Of a DNA stretch of 64,000 nucleotides, positions 13,001 through 25,289 are shown piece by piece. Origin of the DNA: Ignelater luminosus (lineage: Eukaryota > Arthropoda > Insecta > Coleoptera > Elateridae); NCBI GenBank assembly GCA_011009095.1, contig VTPC01090549.1:77653-141652 (forward strand), read 5' to 3'. The position numbers and the translations under genes are program-made. The stretch's first letter is position 1. Every line of letters begins with the position of its first letter. The notes below the pieces were generated by a model. That model ran no database searches, was not told the origin of the DNA, and saw nothing but the letters and a program-made list of their open reading frames with translations.

Positions 13001-16000
13001 CATGTATTCTTAATCTAAAATATTTCTGATTTTCTGATAGTCTATTACATACAAGAGTTACTATCTTTCGAATTCAGTTGTTTTGCGCATTTGTGTTATT
13101 ACCTAACGATTTCTGGGAATATAGGCTAAAACACTGATTAATATATCAGATAGAGTTTCTTTCTCTGTTATGTCAATCTGTTTTGACCAGGAAATTATAC
13201 TGTTATAGGGGTTGCTTAATTTACTTCTTGAACAAGATTTGAAAATCTTCCAAGTCTGTCCAGTAATTTTTTCATTAAAATTTAGCTGATACAACTGATA
13301 ATGGTTGTAGTCTACAGTTCAACAACACTGCTTTAAACTTTAAGACCGATTTGACCTGTCTCAACTGCAATAGATTTAACGCGGCTTGAAAACGCTTGAT
13401 AGCATGTTTGACAAAACCGAAAAAACTTCTTTGTCTAGAAATCCGAAGAATTCAAAATACCACACCGCACCGGTATGAAAAACCGGGCTAGTCTAAGCAG
13501 TATGATATAGGATGGAAGATTGTAATATCTTAAGAGTAAATCCAAACTGGAACTTTGAACTTTGAAAAAGATGGCCTCATGATCATTTTTATTTACAAAA
13601 TTTTACTGTCAACTACCACTGCTGACTTTAGTATTTTAAAAGCATTAGAATCAAAAACAAAAATAATTACATTGCGTTTGATATTAGAAAGAAAAGATTT
13701 TAGCTTCTTAGAAAAAACTGTTAATGCAAAATGCCTGCATATCGTAGTCAATAGAAAAGTTCGATTATCCCAAATACGACCGAATGGATTCAAACAATCT
13801 GAAAGATCTAACAAGTTCGACTTGTTCCAAAAGGGTCAACGTAGACTAGAAAAGATATTTCAAAAATGCTACATAAGCCTCACAAAACTATTGATTTGTT
13901 GCTTACTTCCAGTGTATGTATAGGATCTTGGATAACGCGTTTGTAAGTAGCAGAATGGAAGAGGTAGAGATCAGACGGACAGTATTGATGGTAAGATCGT
14001 ACGCTACCTTTTTTATTAAAAATTGGCGTTCAAGAGTAAACAAATAACCTAACTAATATAAAAGGTGTTCTACTAAATTTGACCAAACTAAATTCATTGT
14101 TGACCTAGAGAAGTTCCTATTATATTAAAGCCAAAAACTTCAAATTTCATGGTTTTGTGATAGATTCACCTTAGAAATTAACATGAACTAGCTTGGACTC
14201 TTCTGAACATAATAAAGCTTATATACATGAAGAAATTCTTTTGGTATTTCACCATGTAAGCTTGACCATGTTCATTATCTTCACTCTTTTCAGTAGTGAT
14301 CGACTGAAAGAGTGATAATACAAGTGTTAAATGTTTCCCAATGGATTACAACTACAAGATACACGTTTCGTAGGACCTATATAGTAGAAATAATCTTCTA
14401 ATTTACAAAACAAATCGATATTAAATCTTACAATTACAATACGAGAGTGTTACTACGCCAAATAACCCTTCTCTTTTAGGTCTTGCAAAATCCCAGTAAT
14501 TATTGTAGACTGATAATGACTGAGTACTAAAAAACGGCACCAGAAGCTAGTAGTAAATAAATTTGTACATATATTTCTTCTTGACGTTTTTGAAAGCAGA
14601 TGTTAATTAGGTATTCACTTAAAATTATTAATAAAGAAAAGACTTTACTAATTAAAAGGTAGCTTGAAAATATCATACTTCAATTATTGGTCAAATGCCA
14701 CCATAAATTAACGATGTGTGCAGCTTTTTATTTCATAAAATATTATAATTGATTTGCACAAATTCACCAGGTGTTATTTGAAAGAATACTACCCGGAACT
14801 ATATTTCATTAAATTTAACTTCCACATTTTTCTATAATTGGCGGTTTTAGTTTCTTAATTATATTTTCTTAAAAGAGAAACGTCCCTGGTGTTTTATTAT
14901 TGTTAAGGTAATAATATTTTTCAAAAAAATCGAAGTCTAATGGGTGTTTAAATGCAACAATAGACGACCTTTGTTTTCCCATATATAGTAAACAAACTAT
15001 AAAACTAGTACCCCGCATTTTCAAGTGAATCTGCTTCTCCTTGATTGTTTCGAATTAAATAAAATTTAAAAATAAAATCGAAATCCTCCGGGCGAGGCTA
15101 TTTTTCGAATCATCAGGAACCGAATTCTTCCATGAATAATAAATCATTATCGCACTCAAAGAAACTAATCAAGGATAAATTGAAAATCAAAACATTTAAA
15201 AGTACTATCAAAGGAGCTCCCTTCCGCTTTTTTATTTATAATGGAAGTTAAAAAAGAAAACAATTGTTTTTATTTTAAATAATATTACGCAAAAATTGTT
15301 TAACCTTTCGTAACACTTGGAAAATCTCGATGATTTAACTAAAAATGAAAATGCTTGATTCTTTGTAAAGTAGGCCATGCCTCGATTTATTCGAACCGAC
15401 AAAATACATCGCAAAATCGCTGTTCGGATTGGTTGCTTTGCTGGACTAGACGTGCACAAGTGAAAGTGCAAACCTAACCTCGATTTCACTTTCGTTTAGT
15501 AGGCCGAACGGGTCCCACGACGTACAGAATTTCTGCCACGTTTCTAAGTGCACATTTCATATTCTACATCCTTATTTCTAATGTTAATTTGTTATTAACA
15601 AAAGAGATAGGATGTTTCTTGTTAAATAAAAGTAGAGGAAGCGTAAACGAGCCTAGAAACTAACGTGAATTGGGTCGTGTGCTCCTTAAGTATTGCATCA
15701 CATCGCAGCAGAGTATTATGCGACGACGAGATTCACTATCCGTACTAGGATTGAGGAAATAGTTCTTAATTTACCGGCTTAATTTTGTTTTTAAATGCGT
15801 GCCGTACTACATTAATGATAGTTACCGTTTCTAAGTAATTTTTCGTTTCAATTATTAATAAATCAAAATTGTAGGTGTATGGAAGGGAAAAAATTCAGAT
15901 GTTCTCATACATTCAAGGACTTGCGTCTTCCTGTTCTTCGGTCTATAATTTTTGGCACCCACTAATATATATGTGGGATAAATAATGTATAAAAATAAAA

Positions 16001-19000
16001 TGCGTGGTGTAAATTAATATTTTTAAGTCGTTTTCTGCAATTTTGTTTCGATTTTGGCAGAATATTAATTACTTTTTGTACTCGTATAGTAATTCTCAAT
16101 GTTACGATTTGAACAATTTTGATGCATTTCATAATTTGTAGGATGAATGTCCGTGTTGTTAGTTCAAGGAAATCATTTTATTTAGTGTAGGACCTTTGAA
16201 TTAAAAAAAATCTAAACGGAGGATGTATATGAAATAACAGAAAACTGGTTGTTTGTCGGCAACTTTTTACAGATTTTTGTTTCTAAATCAGTTGTTTCGG
16301 AAGATCATAAAATTCTCTAAAAATAATATTTTCTTGCAACAGTCTGACAAATACATGTTTTGATAACCTAAATTTCCAAAATAAACAACCATTCAGAACG
16401 TTTCCAAAATCTTGAAGTTCAGAATTTTCATTTCTAAAGATACCTGTCAAGTAGTTTTGACAGAAACTTTTCCTTAAAGCAGTAAGAATATTGCTGAATT
16501 AGGAGGTACTATTTATAAATTGAACAAGCTGCGCCATTTTGCTAAAATGTTACTTTTTAGTATCTTTATTAAGTCATTTTGTTTTTATTTAATATTTTTC
16601 ATCCTAGTTTTTTTGTCTTTCTTTCTGTTTTCTCTGGTTTAAATATTTTCTGGATAGTGCAGTTGATCTCTGTATGCAAGCAAACGTCTCAAATTTCTAG
16701 AAAAGTAACACGAAGTTGTCATATAAACACTACAATACAGTACACTTAGCATTCCGAGGTTTTCCTTTAAAACTGTCCAAACATAAAACATATTTTACAA
16801 AAGGGAGAATTATACTGTTCAGAATTGTTCAAAATTGATCACATGTTAGTGATTCAGAACTGAGAGCACAAAAACAACTTTTATTTTCAGCATTCACGTG
16901 ATGTATTGGTTATAGGTTACGTCACGTTAATTAATCACGTAAATTCTATGTCGTTTGATTTGTTGGGTTGTCATTTTCATTATCAAAAGCATTTAACTTA
17001 GAACTTTTTGATTCTTTGTTACCTAAACCTAATATTCAATCTGATCTTTCATCGATATGTTGACACCTATAGGTTGTCAAAAGAACAATTCCAATTTATT
17101 GGCTTTCTTAAAATTTCGTGTCACTTTGACTGGATTGTTCAGAGAAACTAACAATTAGAAATTTGCAAAATATAGCCAGGTGTAACACATATTTATAAAG
17201 GAGTAATAATGGCTGATTTAAGACAAAAAAGTCACTTAAATCACAATATGAAAGATAACTTGATCTGTGATGGTTTTGACATGATTTTTAAGCCAACTGG
17301 TGTTTTTATTAATTCTTGCGTTTTTATTCATTTTAAGCTTTTGAATGAAGACACGATATCCAAGTGATACATTATTGTACTCAGAAAGGGGTATAAGCTT
17401 TCCAAAGACGCTAAATTTAATTTCTTGTGCCGTTTAAAAAAATCAAACATGCACTTGGAAACTAATAGAATGAATTGTTAAAAACAATTGCAATAATAGA
17501 TTTTAATTTGATCAACGATTACTTAGATATTAGGCTGGCTCAATACTTTTGAAACACCAGGTAGATCAATTAAATGCAATTAAAACATTTATTGTAAGAT
17601 TTAAATACTAATAAAAAGGTAAATGACCCAGAATTTGTGAGAATACAAGAACGTCACGCGGAAGAATATAGCAGTGGGATGACCAAACGCAGCAGCTTGT
17701 TGATAGAACAAAAATACTCACTCAAGAAAAAGAATATTGCTTCAGTGAAACTAAAGACCTCAGTTGATTCTTGTATATGAGTTGTTTGGAGATGATTATG
17801 TAAGTTTTTTGCAAAAGGCTCTTGAGGTTGTATTGTTTGAAATTGGAAACAGCAATTGTTTTATTAATAAAATGAAAGTTAAAGTTATTGAAGAAATAAG
17901 TTAACTTACAAAGAAGGTCTAGAAGTTTTTTAGTAAAAGGGCGTAGTTCGTCCAATATAAGTAGATTATCAGTAAAAGTAATAAATAATTAAATAATCTT
18001 CAATATAATAGTAATAATAAAGAAATAAAAAGTGCATAAATAATTCAAAGTACAATTTGAACAGCAGTGAAAGTGTTGGAAAACAATCAGAATGGCTTGG
18101 TAAAAGAAAATTTGCCATTTTTGTAAACCTTGGTATTTCATCAAGGAATCAAGAAAAACTAAAAGTAGACAAGTACATTAAAGTAATATAATAACAAAGA
18201 ATAATAAATAAATTAAATAAGTAGAGAAAAAAACTGTGTATGACAGGGGTCTTTCTCTAATGTAAAAAGTCACATCCTTGTCATTGTGTAAACAATAAAG
18301 AAAATAGACATAGACAGAATAAAAAAATGCGATATTCAATGAAAGCTGGAATAGGAATAGGAATAGAATGAGTATATTGTGATAAACTGTTCAAAACCAA
18401 AAAAGAAAAGGGGATTACATTTTAATTGTCGAAGACTGATCATGTTATTAGCAACTGTTCCGAAAAGAAGAGCATGGTAAGCATTGAAGACCGATAACGC
18501 AAGAGATTAAGATGCCAGTTGACTTAAAACCTGCTATAAATTCTGCAGAAGGGATAAAATACATTAAATTTGGGTAGTCCTGTATCATTAATGAAATCTA
18601 AGTTGCTCTTTTCATGTTATATCTGATTTAGTCTTAGATACAAAGTTATAAGAAAGATCGAATTTGAAACCGTTGATCTGGAAAATATTGCAAACGATAT
18701 ACTGAATGCCTAATTTATAAATGGCTACAGTATGGTCGATGCATTTGAGACTACATTGCATTAGCAATTCTTTGTAGATATTATGCATTGTTTACTAACA
18801 GACACTGTGAAGTTTACAGAAGAATCCATGCGGTAGTACTGCAATAGTTTCGTGTGTAATAATAAGGGTAAGCCTAGGCTCTTGCGGTCTGTACCAAAAG
18901 TTAATTTTTACACTCTGCCAATGGGCTATTATAATGACAAATTAGTTCAAAATATTACCCCAGGTCGCTTGCATGTTATACTGCATTATTGTCTTTTAAT

Positions 19001-19011
19001 AATAACTTTCG
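10046..19011. other. A+T-rich non-coding DNA, no recognised gene
   Basis: Only short chance-like open frames are seen. The longest is 122 codons at 13555-13923 on the plus strand, with no motif I know and a composition like its surroundings. The segment around 15360-15760 is locally richer in CpG, with no open frame of note. An ATACAGTGTGTCC motif at 10759 resembles the end of an inverted-repeat element. Confidence 0.55.
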
Positions 19012-19021
19012 NNNNNNNNNN
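19012..19021. other. Assembly gap (10 N)
   Basis: Ten unresolved bases. Short open frames that run across this gap are meaningless. Confidence 1.
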
Positions 19022-19511
19022 ACTGACCGGAAGGTTTTGACTAGATTGCTTCTTATCTCATCCTTACCTTTACTTTTTCCAGGAATTCCTATTCTGGGGC
19101 GAAGAAAAACGTACGAGCTCCTTAAGTCGTTTGCCCCCAAAAGGGGGAATGAAACACAATGAGCTTCCTTTTTCTCTTTCACGTTCATACAAAATTAGGT
19201 TTGCTATTACCACAGACTTTAATCGGCCTCGTGTCTTTCAATACCCTGCAGCTTTCTGATAATTTTATTTTAATGAATCACTAATTCAACTAAAATACTT
19301 TAATCAACCTTAGCGTCTTGTTTGCTACCTAACACTTTTAAAAACTAGTATGTAAAATACAATCAAGAATCTTCCTCTCTGCACAACTGTCGTTCACTGT
19401 ATGTGCTTGGACAAATTTTCTTATTTTTGTCCCTTTCATTGTATCGTTGTAATCTCTGTCAATTTATCATTGATTAGAAAAGGGAATTTTATATAAATAT
19501 ACATTTGAAAG

Positions 19512-20266
19512 TGACATGAAAATTGCAACACCAAATGGTGCGATTTTTTTAATCAAACTTGGCGGAAATGTTGGGCTAGTGAAACATACTAATTTGTTAA
19601 TTTTACAGAAAAAATTACAAAGTATTCACCCCATCATGTCGCCTGCAAGATGGAAAACACATGGGGTTCTATTACTTCCTGAATGTACTGCTAGGATGAA
19701 TACCAAGGAAAACCTACTCCCATGATATCTGTCGTAGCCTACACCACCCCAAATGTTGCTCCAGATGCTGAGGTGTTAAAGGTAACACAAGAAGTGGCCG
19801 ATACGACATCAGCCGAAAAACCGAATACGATGGTAAGCTGTTTGGGTGTTACAGGGCGGCCTTCATTACTAAAGCATTTGTCAGCGGTTCTTTTCTCTTT
19901 CTGCGTTGTTTTGGTCTTTCCTACTCTATGTTTAATAATATCGCATAACAGTACGTGGTTTGGTTTCAATTAAAACGGTTTGCCATTTCTCTAAACGAAT
20001 ATTCTCCCTCCCTCAAGCCAAACATTCAGCCTCTTTCGAATTTGCTCATTTGACGGTAATTTTCCCGTTGCCGTACTCTAGGCATAATCATACTCTCAAA
20101 ACTCGTAAAGCAGAAGAATAACAATTGAAATGATATTAATTAACAATCAAAAAGAATTAAAAATCGAAAGAAAGACACCGACTTTGTAAGAAGTGTCAAA
20201 TGTCGCATTGCCGTATCCCAAAATTGAATCAATTTATTACCTATTGGTGTTGCAATTTCCATGTCA
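19512..20266. mobile_element. Non-autonomous inverted-repeat transposon (about 755 bp), family uncertain
   Basis: The left end TGACATGAAAATTGCAACAC (19512 onward) is matched in inverted orientation by the right end (20243-20266), where 22 of 24 positions agree. The core ATTGCAACACCA recalls Tc1/mariner-like MITEs of insects, but I could not fix the outer boundary or a TA duplication. The interior has two overlapping open frames of 69 and 83 codons (19516-19725, 19722-19973) with no recognisable domain; they are probably chance frames. Confidence 0.55.
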
Positions 20267-22475
20267 TTGAGTATATTAATTTTTGGATTTCCTCAGTTTC
20301 TCGAACCTAGGAAAAAGTCACTATTGTCTACTTAATTGAATCAGTAGTACGTCTATGGACAAATTAGTCATGGTCTCCGCCATGCCAAAGTCTGTTCGTA
20401 AAAATTAGTCAGTAGTTTATTATGTTCTTGAACTAAGATCAATTAGTTTAGAAGTGACAAAGGTAGAGTGCAAACATTGAATGGAAACTGGATTTTCGGG
20501 AATTTAAGATTCTTTCAAGAGTTCGGTAGTCTTTTACGCCCAAGTAGAAAGGTATAAACGCCAATGAATAAATGAGTTGGTATATATTGGAACTTGGTGT
20601 CTTGGAAACAGGAGATCAAACGTGATGAACATAAGCAAATTTCAGCAAAATGCGCCTTTTTTGTTTTAAACTCTTGATCTATGAATCCTTTGCAAAATAA
20701 CTTGTAGAAATATACAAACAAGCAATAAGCATAAATTTGTCTCTCTTATATGGTCAATGCTCTACAATCTTTAGTCTGTCTTCCTCATTCTGTTACATAG
20801 GATTTAAATTTGAAGTTGTTATAAAGCTATGGTGGAAAAAAATGCTGCCAAACGGAAAAACACTAATTTTATATTTTTATTTTCTTCCTTAATTTACAAT
20901 TGACGCCACCATACTTCTAGGTACACTGGCACAAATCGCAAAAATTCTTGTTCGCAATGCCGTAGCACGTGTATGTTTTTATTTTAATTAATTATTGAAT
21001 AAAAAGCAAGGGTACAGACAAAAACAAAAACATGAAAGGTAGGTTTTTATGTTTTACTTTTTCAGTAGAAAATGCGACAAATATTAATTATTAAAATATG
21101 CAGACTTGCATTTCAAATTGCGTAGGATGGATAACGATAACATCAAAGACTAGAAAACATTATGAACCTACATACATAGAAACATGTTTCGGCGTTTTTT
21201 CTGCTTTAGTATAACAAGTTTATCTGCGTAAATGTTACTTATTATATAAGCTTCAGATTGCTATTAATTTGTTTTTATTTCTTTACGCACAATAAATATG
21301 CAGATCTTGTTTTGTGTATACACCTCATAAAGAACATAAGAGAGGTTACTGTTAAAATATTTTCAAGATTTTGAATGTTAAGTATAACAATAATTATAAC
21401 ATACCTACCTAATCAGAAGCTAGAAATCTCTTAATCATGAATAGATTCTTAATAAATTTCCATTCAACAAAAATCTTACTCATTACCAATTACTTCGATT
21501 AAAAAAGTTTATAATATACTACATAATTATTAACAGACAACCTTATTAAATGCCCAGACTCGATTATCACCTCTCTCGTATAATTAAGGTGACAGTGTTG
21601 CAATTACTATTTTAGATTTTTATAGCAATATGTATGATAAATTTAATTTAAAAAGAGTTGATCTAAAAATATAACTGTCAGCATAAATAACATAAACAAT
21701 AATTTATGTAAAATCATTTTCATTTGAAAGCATGAGAAAGTAAAAAATACAGTTTTACTTTGAATCAAACAAAATAAAAAACTTCCTTACTTAAAACCTT
21801 GAGTTTTACATTATCTTTTATAATTATCATTAATCGTTATCACTATACTTTTATTATCTCTTGATAGATCTTACTCTAATTTATTATATAATAAATTTTT
21901 TAAAACTTCCAAACATAAAAGTATAAGTAATGTTTTATATTGAAAAAAGTGCGCCACATATAATACAGTTATTAGCTGCAATTAATTACTAACGTCAAAT
22001 TTTAATGCACTGCATGCATTCGGAACGCAATTTTAAATCATAAAAATATTTTTATGTGCTCTAAATAGTGACGCAACTTTACACTATGATGTTTAATAGG
22101 TTTATTGTTTACACGTGAAATTTTGCTTTTGATTGATTGAAACATAATAGACATTTGACGTAGAGTTAACGTCTAAAAAAAATTTGTAGGATGTATGCGT
22201 AGGGTTTATGCTGTAACAATATTACACCTCTGTGTGTTGTGGTTAATTTAATTATTAACTTTTCTTGTTTAATTCATAACAACTTTATCTAATCTCACTT
22301 TTTTTGGTCTAACCTTACTTGTAGGTTTGTTTCAAGTTGACGATATGAGGTTACAATCAAAGAAAATTTGTTGATGCTTTTTTGTTATTTGTTTACTAAT
22401 CATTCGTTTTTATATAAACGAATTAGATATTTTAAGAAGGAGAAATATGTATAACAAACGAAAAACACTAACTAA
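20267..22475. other. A+T-rich non-coding DNA, no recognised gene
   Basis: I see no domain, RNA gene or clear inverted-repeat pair here. The left limit of duplicated block A may lie in this stretch, but it cannot be placed because the matching part of block B falls in the 400-N gap. Confidence 0.5.
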
Positions 22476-22715
22476 TGGCACTATTCAACAACTGTTTTAG
22501 AACGTGTTAAATGTGTCACAAAGTTTTTTAAAATTCAATCTTATTTTCAAGTTACAAAAGCAAAAGATTTCGTAATTATACCAACACCAATTGAGAAGTT
22601 TAACGGCATTTTACATCAAATAATTAATAGCATTAGACCTGTTAGACCGGCACCCTACTACGATCAACAATTACTAGAAAATAAGAAAAACACCAAAGTA
22701 TACAGAGTGCTTTAG
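22476..22715 (+). other. Degraded open frame of about 79 codons, unidentified
   Basis: A frame without an initiating ATG stays open from 22476 to a TAG at 22713-22715 and could continue after a one-base shift to about 22768. It includes KAKDFVIIPTPIEKF and RPAPYYDQQLL. I do not recognise the family. In the copy at 30173-30351 the frame is also open, but at least four of the differences I see change the amino acid (T/A, P/L, E/G, N/I), which suggests drift and not current constraint. It could be a relic exon or an old element, or just chance. Confidence 0.2.
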
Positions 22716-22785
22716 CTGTTTTATCTAAGAAATCAGAAAAACAACTAGATTTTACGTTTCCCAGTCACTAAGTACCTTAATTATA

Positions 22786-24090
22786 AAGGGTTTTCCAATA
22801 AGAGGTGTTATTTTGAATAGCCCGCTATTTCGGTAGATGTCACTTTTGAAGCTATCATTTTTTGACATTTGACAAGTAGAAACTACGCCATTAATAAATA
22901 TGGAACGATACACGCTTCAACAACGCATTGAAATTATTAAAATTCACTATAAAAATGGTGAGAATTTGGCAGAGACGGTTCGTAAAACTCGAACATTTTT
23001 GGGTCACCGTGAAGCACCTTGTCGGACCGCAATACAGAAATTGGTGAAAAAATTCGAGCTCTTGGGACAAGTTAGTGATGTGAAGAATAAAACCCGTGCA
23101 CGTCGCTCAAGAACAGCCGAGAATATTGCTGTTGTAGCCGAAAGTGTTAAAGAAAACCCAGGTTTGTCCATTCCTCGTCGTTCTTTGGAATTAGCCATTC
23201 CACAAACGTCATTACACCGTATTTTGCATAAAGATTTGGGTCTTAAGGCTTATAAAGTCCAGTTAACACAAGAACTCAAGCCGGCCGATCATCAACAACG
23301 TCGTGTCTTTGCTGATTGGGTCGTTGAAATGCATGAAAATGATCCAGAATTCCATCGAAAAATCATCTTGAGTGATGAGGCCCATTTCCACCTCGGTGGC
23401 TTCGTCAACAAGCAAAATTGTCGGATCTGGGGCTCAGAAAATCCAAGAGTTATTGTTGAAAAGTCTCTCTATCCTCAACGTGTGACTGTTTGGTGCGGTT
23501 TATGGTCCGGCGGAGTCATTGGACCTTACTTTTTCGAAAATGAGGCTGGAGCAACAGTTACGGTGACTGGATTGCGCTATCGAGAGATGATTAACGATTT
23601 TTTATGGCCGGAATTGGATGGTATTGATCTGGACAACGTTTACTTTCAACAAGACGGCGCTACGTGCCACACAAGCAACGAAACCATTGATCTTTTACGG
23701 AAAAAGTTTCCGGACCGTGTTATCTCTCGAAGAGGTGATCACAATTGGCCACCGAGATCTTGTGATTTGACACCTTGCGACTTCTTTCTTTGGGGCCACG
23801 TGAAAGAGAAGGTCTACGCCAACAGCCCAGTGTCGATTCAAGACCTCAAAGATGGAATTCGTGAGGCTATCGAGGACATAGGGCAGCCACTTTGCGATTT
23901 GGTTATGGAAAATTTCATGAAAAGGATATTGTCCTGTAAGCGTGGTCGTGGTGGTCATTTGCCTGATGTTATTTTCCACTATTAACGGCATACCTTCCTC
24001 TTTATAATGAAATAAACATCCGATCATTTATATTAAAAAATGGCACTTTTCTTTGAATATCAAAATAACACCTCTTATTGGAAAACCCTT
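22786..24090 (+). mobile_element. Complete rosa-type (DD41D) mariner-superfamily transposon
   Basis: This 1305-bp element has 31-bp perfect terminal inverted repeats starting AAGGGTTTTCCAATAAGAGG (22786-22816 and 24060-24090). It is flanked by TA at 22784-22785 and 24091-24092, the target duplication of the superfamily. Block B carries the uninterrupted version of the same locus (CCTTAATTATACTATGG around 30411-30427) with a single TA, which confirms both ends and the target duplication from within this window. The element holds one uninterrupted transposase gene. Confidence 0.97.
22900..23985 (+). CDS. DD41D (rosa-clade) Tc1/mariner transposase, apparently intact
   Basis: A 361-residue transposase that would bind the element's ends and carry out cut-and-paste transposition in the nucleus. 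The N-terminal 115 residues hold paired helix-turn-helix-type DNA-binding segments. The catalytic domain shows LSDEAHF (Asp159), QQDGATCHT (Asp252) and TPCDFFLWG (Asp294). The 41 residues between the second and third acidic positions, with Asp and not Glu at the third, are diagnostic of the DD41D rosa group. The start is the first ATG (AATATGGAA), 84 bp inside the left repeat, and the stop lies 75 bp before the right repeat. There is no frameshift or premature stop, and the length is normal for the family. The intact frame and perfect repeats suggest recent arrival and possible activity, which is inference. Confidence 0.96.
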   Translation: MERYTLQQRIEIIKIHYKNGENLAETVRKTRTFLGHREAPCRTAIQKLVKKFELLGQVSDVKNKTRARRSRTAENIAVVAESVKENPGLSIPRRSLELAIPQTSLHRILHKDLGLKAYKVQLTQELKPADHQQRRVFADWVVEMHENDPEFHRKIILSDEAHFHLGGFVNKQNCRIWGSENPRVIVEKSLYPQRVTVWCGLWSGGVIGPYFFENEAGATVTVTGLRYREMINDFLWPELDGIDLDNVYFQQDGATCHTSNETIDLLRKKFPDRVISRRGDHNWPPRSCDLTPCDFFLWGHVKEKVYANSPVSIQDLKDGIREAIEDIGQPLCDLVMENFMKRILSCKRGRGGHLPDVIFHY

Positions 24091-24723
24091 TACTATGGTC
24101 AGTTGAGAAGTTTTGATAGCATTTCATAACAAGTAATTGAATAACGCCAAAATTATTTGGCTTAGACCCCCATAATACTATGCAACCAGTATTGGACGAG
24201 TAATAGAAAAATTAGTAATATAAACAGAGTATTCTATTTATAAAAATGTAGACTTTATGTGTCACTTTTTTACTGAAAACCCGATAGTCGAGAATAATTT
24301 TAGTGATCAGCTTTTCACAGCAACAGATTTTTGATTTCTACAAATAACAACGTTAACCCCAGTTTACCAACCGTTGAGACACCCTATCAATATCTGTCCC
24401 CGTAAGTATATTGTCTATACTTTGATTCGAAAGGTTTTCAGTGTTATTCCATGTTAAACCAGAAATAAATGTTAAAACGTTAAACTGCTAAAATGCTAAA
24501 CAAGTTTACAAAAATTAAAGAAGTGACCACATGTTCTTACCTTAATACTTAAAACATTTAGCTTAACCAAGGCCTGTTTTCCCAATAGGCCTGATAGACC
24601 CAGTCCTAGTATTCGATAATAAAGCAGCCCACTTAGATAAATTATGTTGCAGTGCAAGGCAAAGCACTGACGTCAAGTACTTTAAGCACTTTCATGGATT
24701 CAAGTGTTAGGGGAGAGTAGAGC

Positions 24724-25018
24724 AATGACGCTCAGCGGGTAATGGCGCTCATTGTAATATATCGATAAATACCGAGTTTAAATTCTATCAAAATGACATG
24801 TAGTAGACCTAGCACAAAACAGCATAAAGCGTGAAAGAAAACCGAGGTAAGATGCAAGATATATTTTTCTTATCCAGTGATCTGATAATATATAAGTAGG
24901 GAACGATTCTTCGGTCGATTGCTATGGATTTTAAAACTCAATCTGCACGTGTTTGGTTTTCACAGTCCTTTGAAACAAAAATTGCAGAGGACAATGGCGC
25001 TCATCGTGAGCGTCATTA
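24724..25018. repeat. Four subterminal AATGRCGCTCA motifs of the pogo-like element
   Basis: AATGACGCTCA at 24724-24734 and AATGGCGCTCA at 24741-24751 lie in direct orientation. A second pair, at 24993-25003 and (inverted) 25008-25018, forms a near-perfect hairpin around a short central spacer. Block B keeps the same arrangement (about 30990-31370). Repeated subterminal motifs of this kind are usually transposase binding sites; that role is inferred. Confidence 0.6.
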
Positions 25019-25289
25019 CCCGTCAGTGCTGCGACTGACTAAACGAATTGTTTTGCATGTCATTAGGTTCATTAACTTGTTATGAAATTAAAACATTGTT
25101 GATAAAGATATTCAATAGTTTATTTAACCACGAAATGTAAGCTACATTGCTGCAAAAATTATTTCTCAGTCCGTAGTTAAGAATATTTTATTCTTCATTC
25201 TACGATCTTCTAGGTTTCTTTGCTGTTAAAGTGAACATGTGAATTTTGTCACGTATGTAGGGACCTATCTTTTCTTTATACTCTTGTAG

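Noticed and set aside
13555-13923. 122-codon plus-strand frame
   Set aside because: Composition matches the surrounding A+T-rich DNA, the antisense strand is also open over much of it, and no motif is recognised.
18852-19188. Short open frames crossing the 10-N gap
   Set aside because: The frame across the gap is unknown, and neither side resembles a protein.
23695-24027. 110-codon minus-strand frame within the rosa element
   Set aside because: It is the antisense shadow of the intact DD41D transposase C-terminus.
24093-24440. Possible LINE reverse transcriptase fragment on the minus strand
   Set aside because: Different frames give short reverse-transcriptase-like strings (for example SITRPILVA), but none is sustained or in a consistent order.
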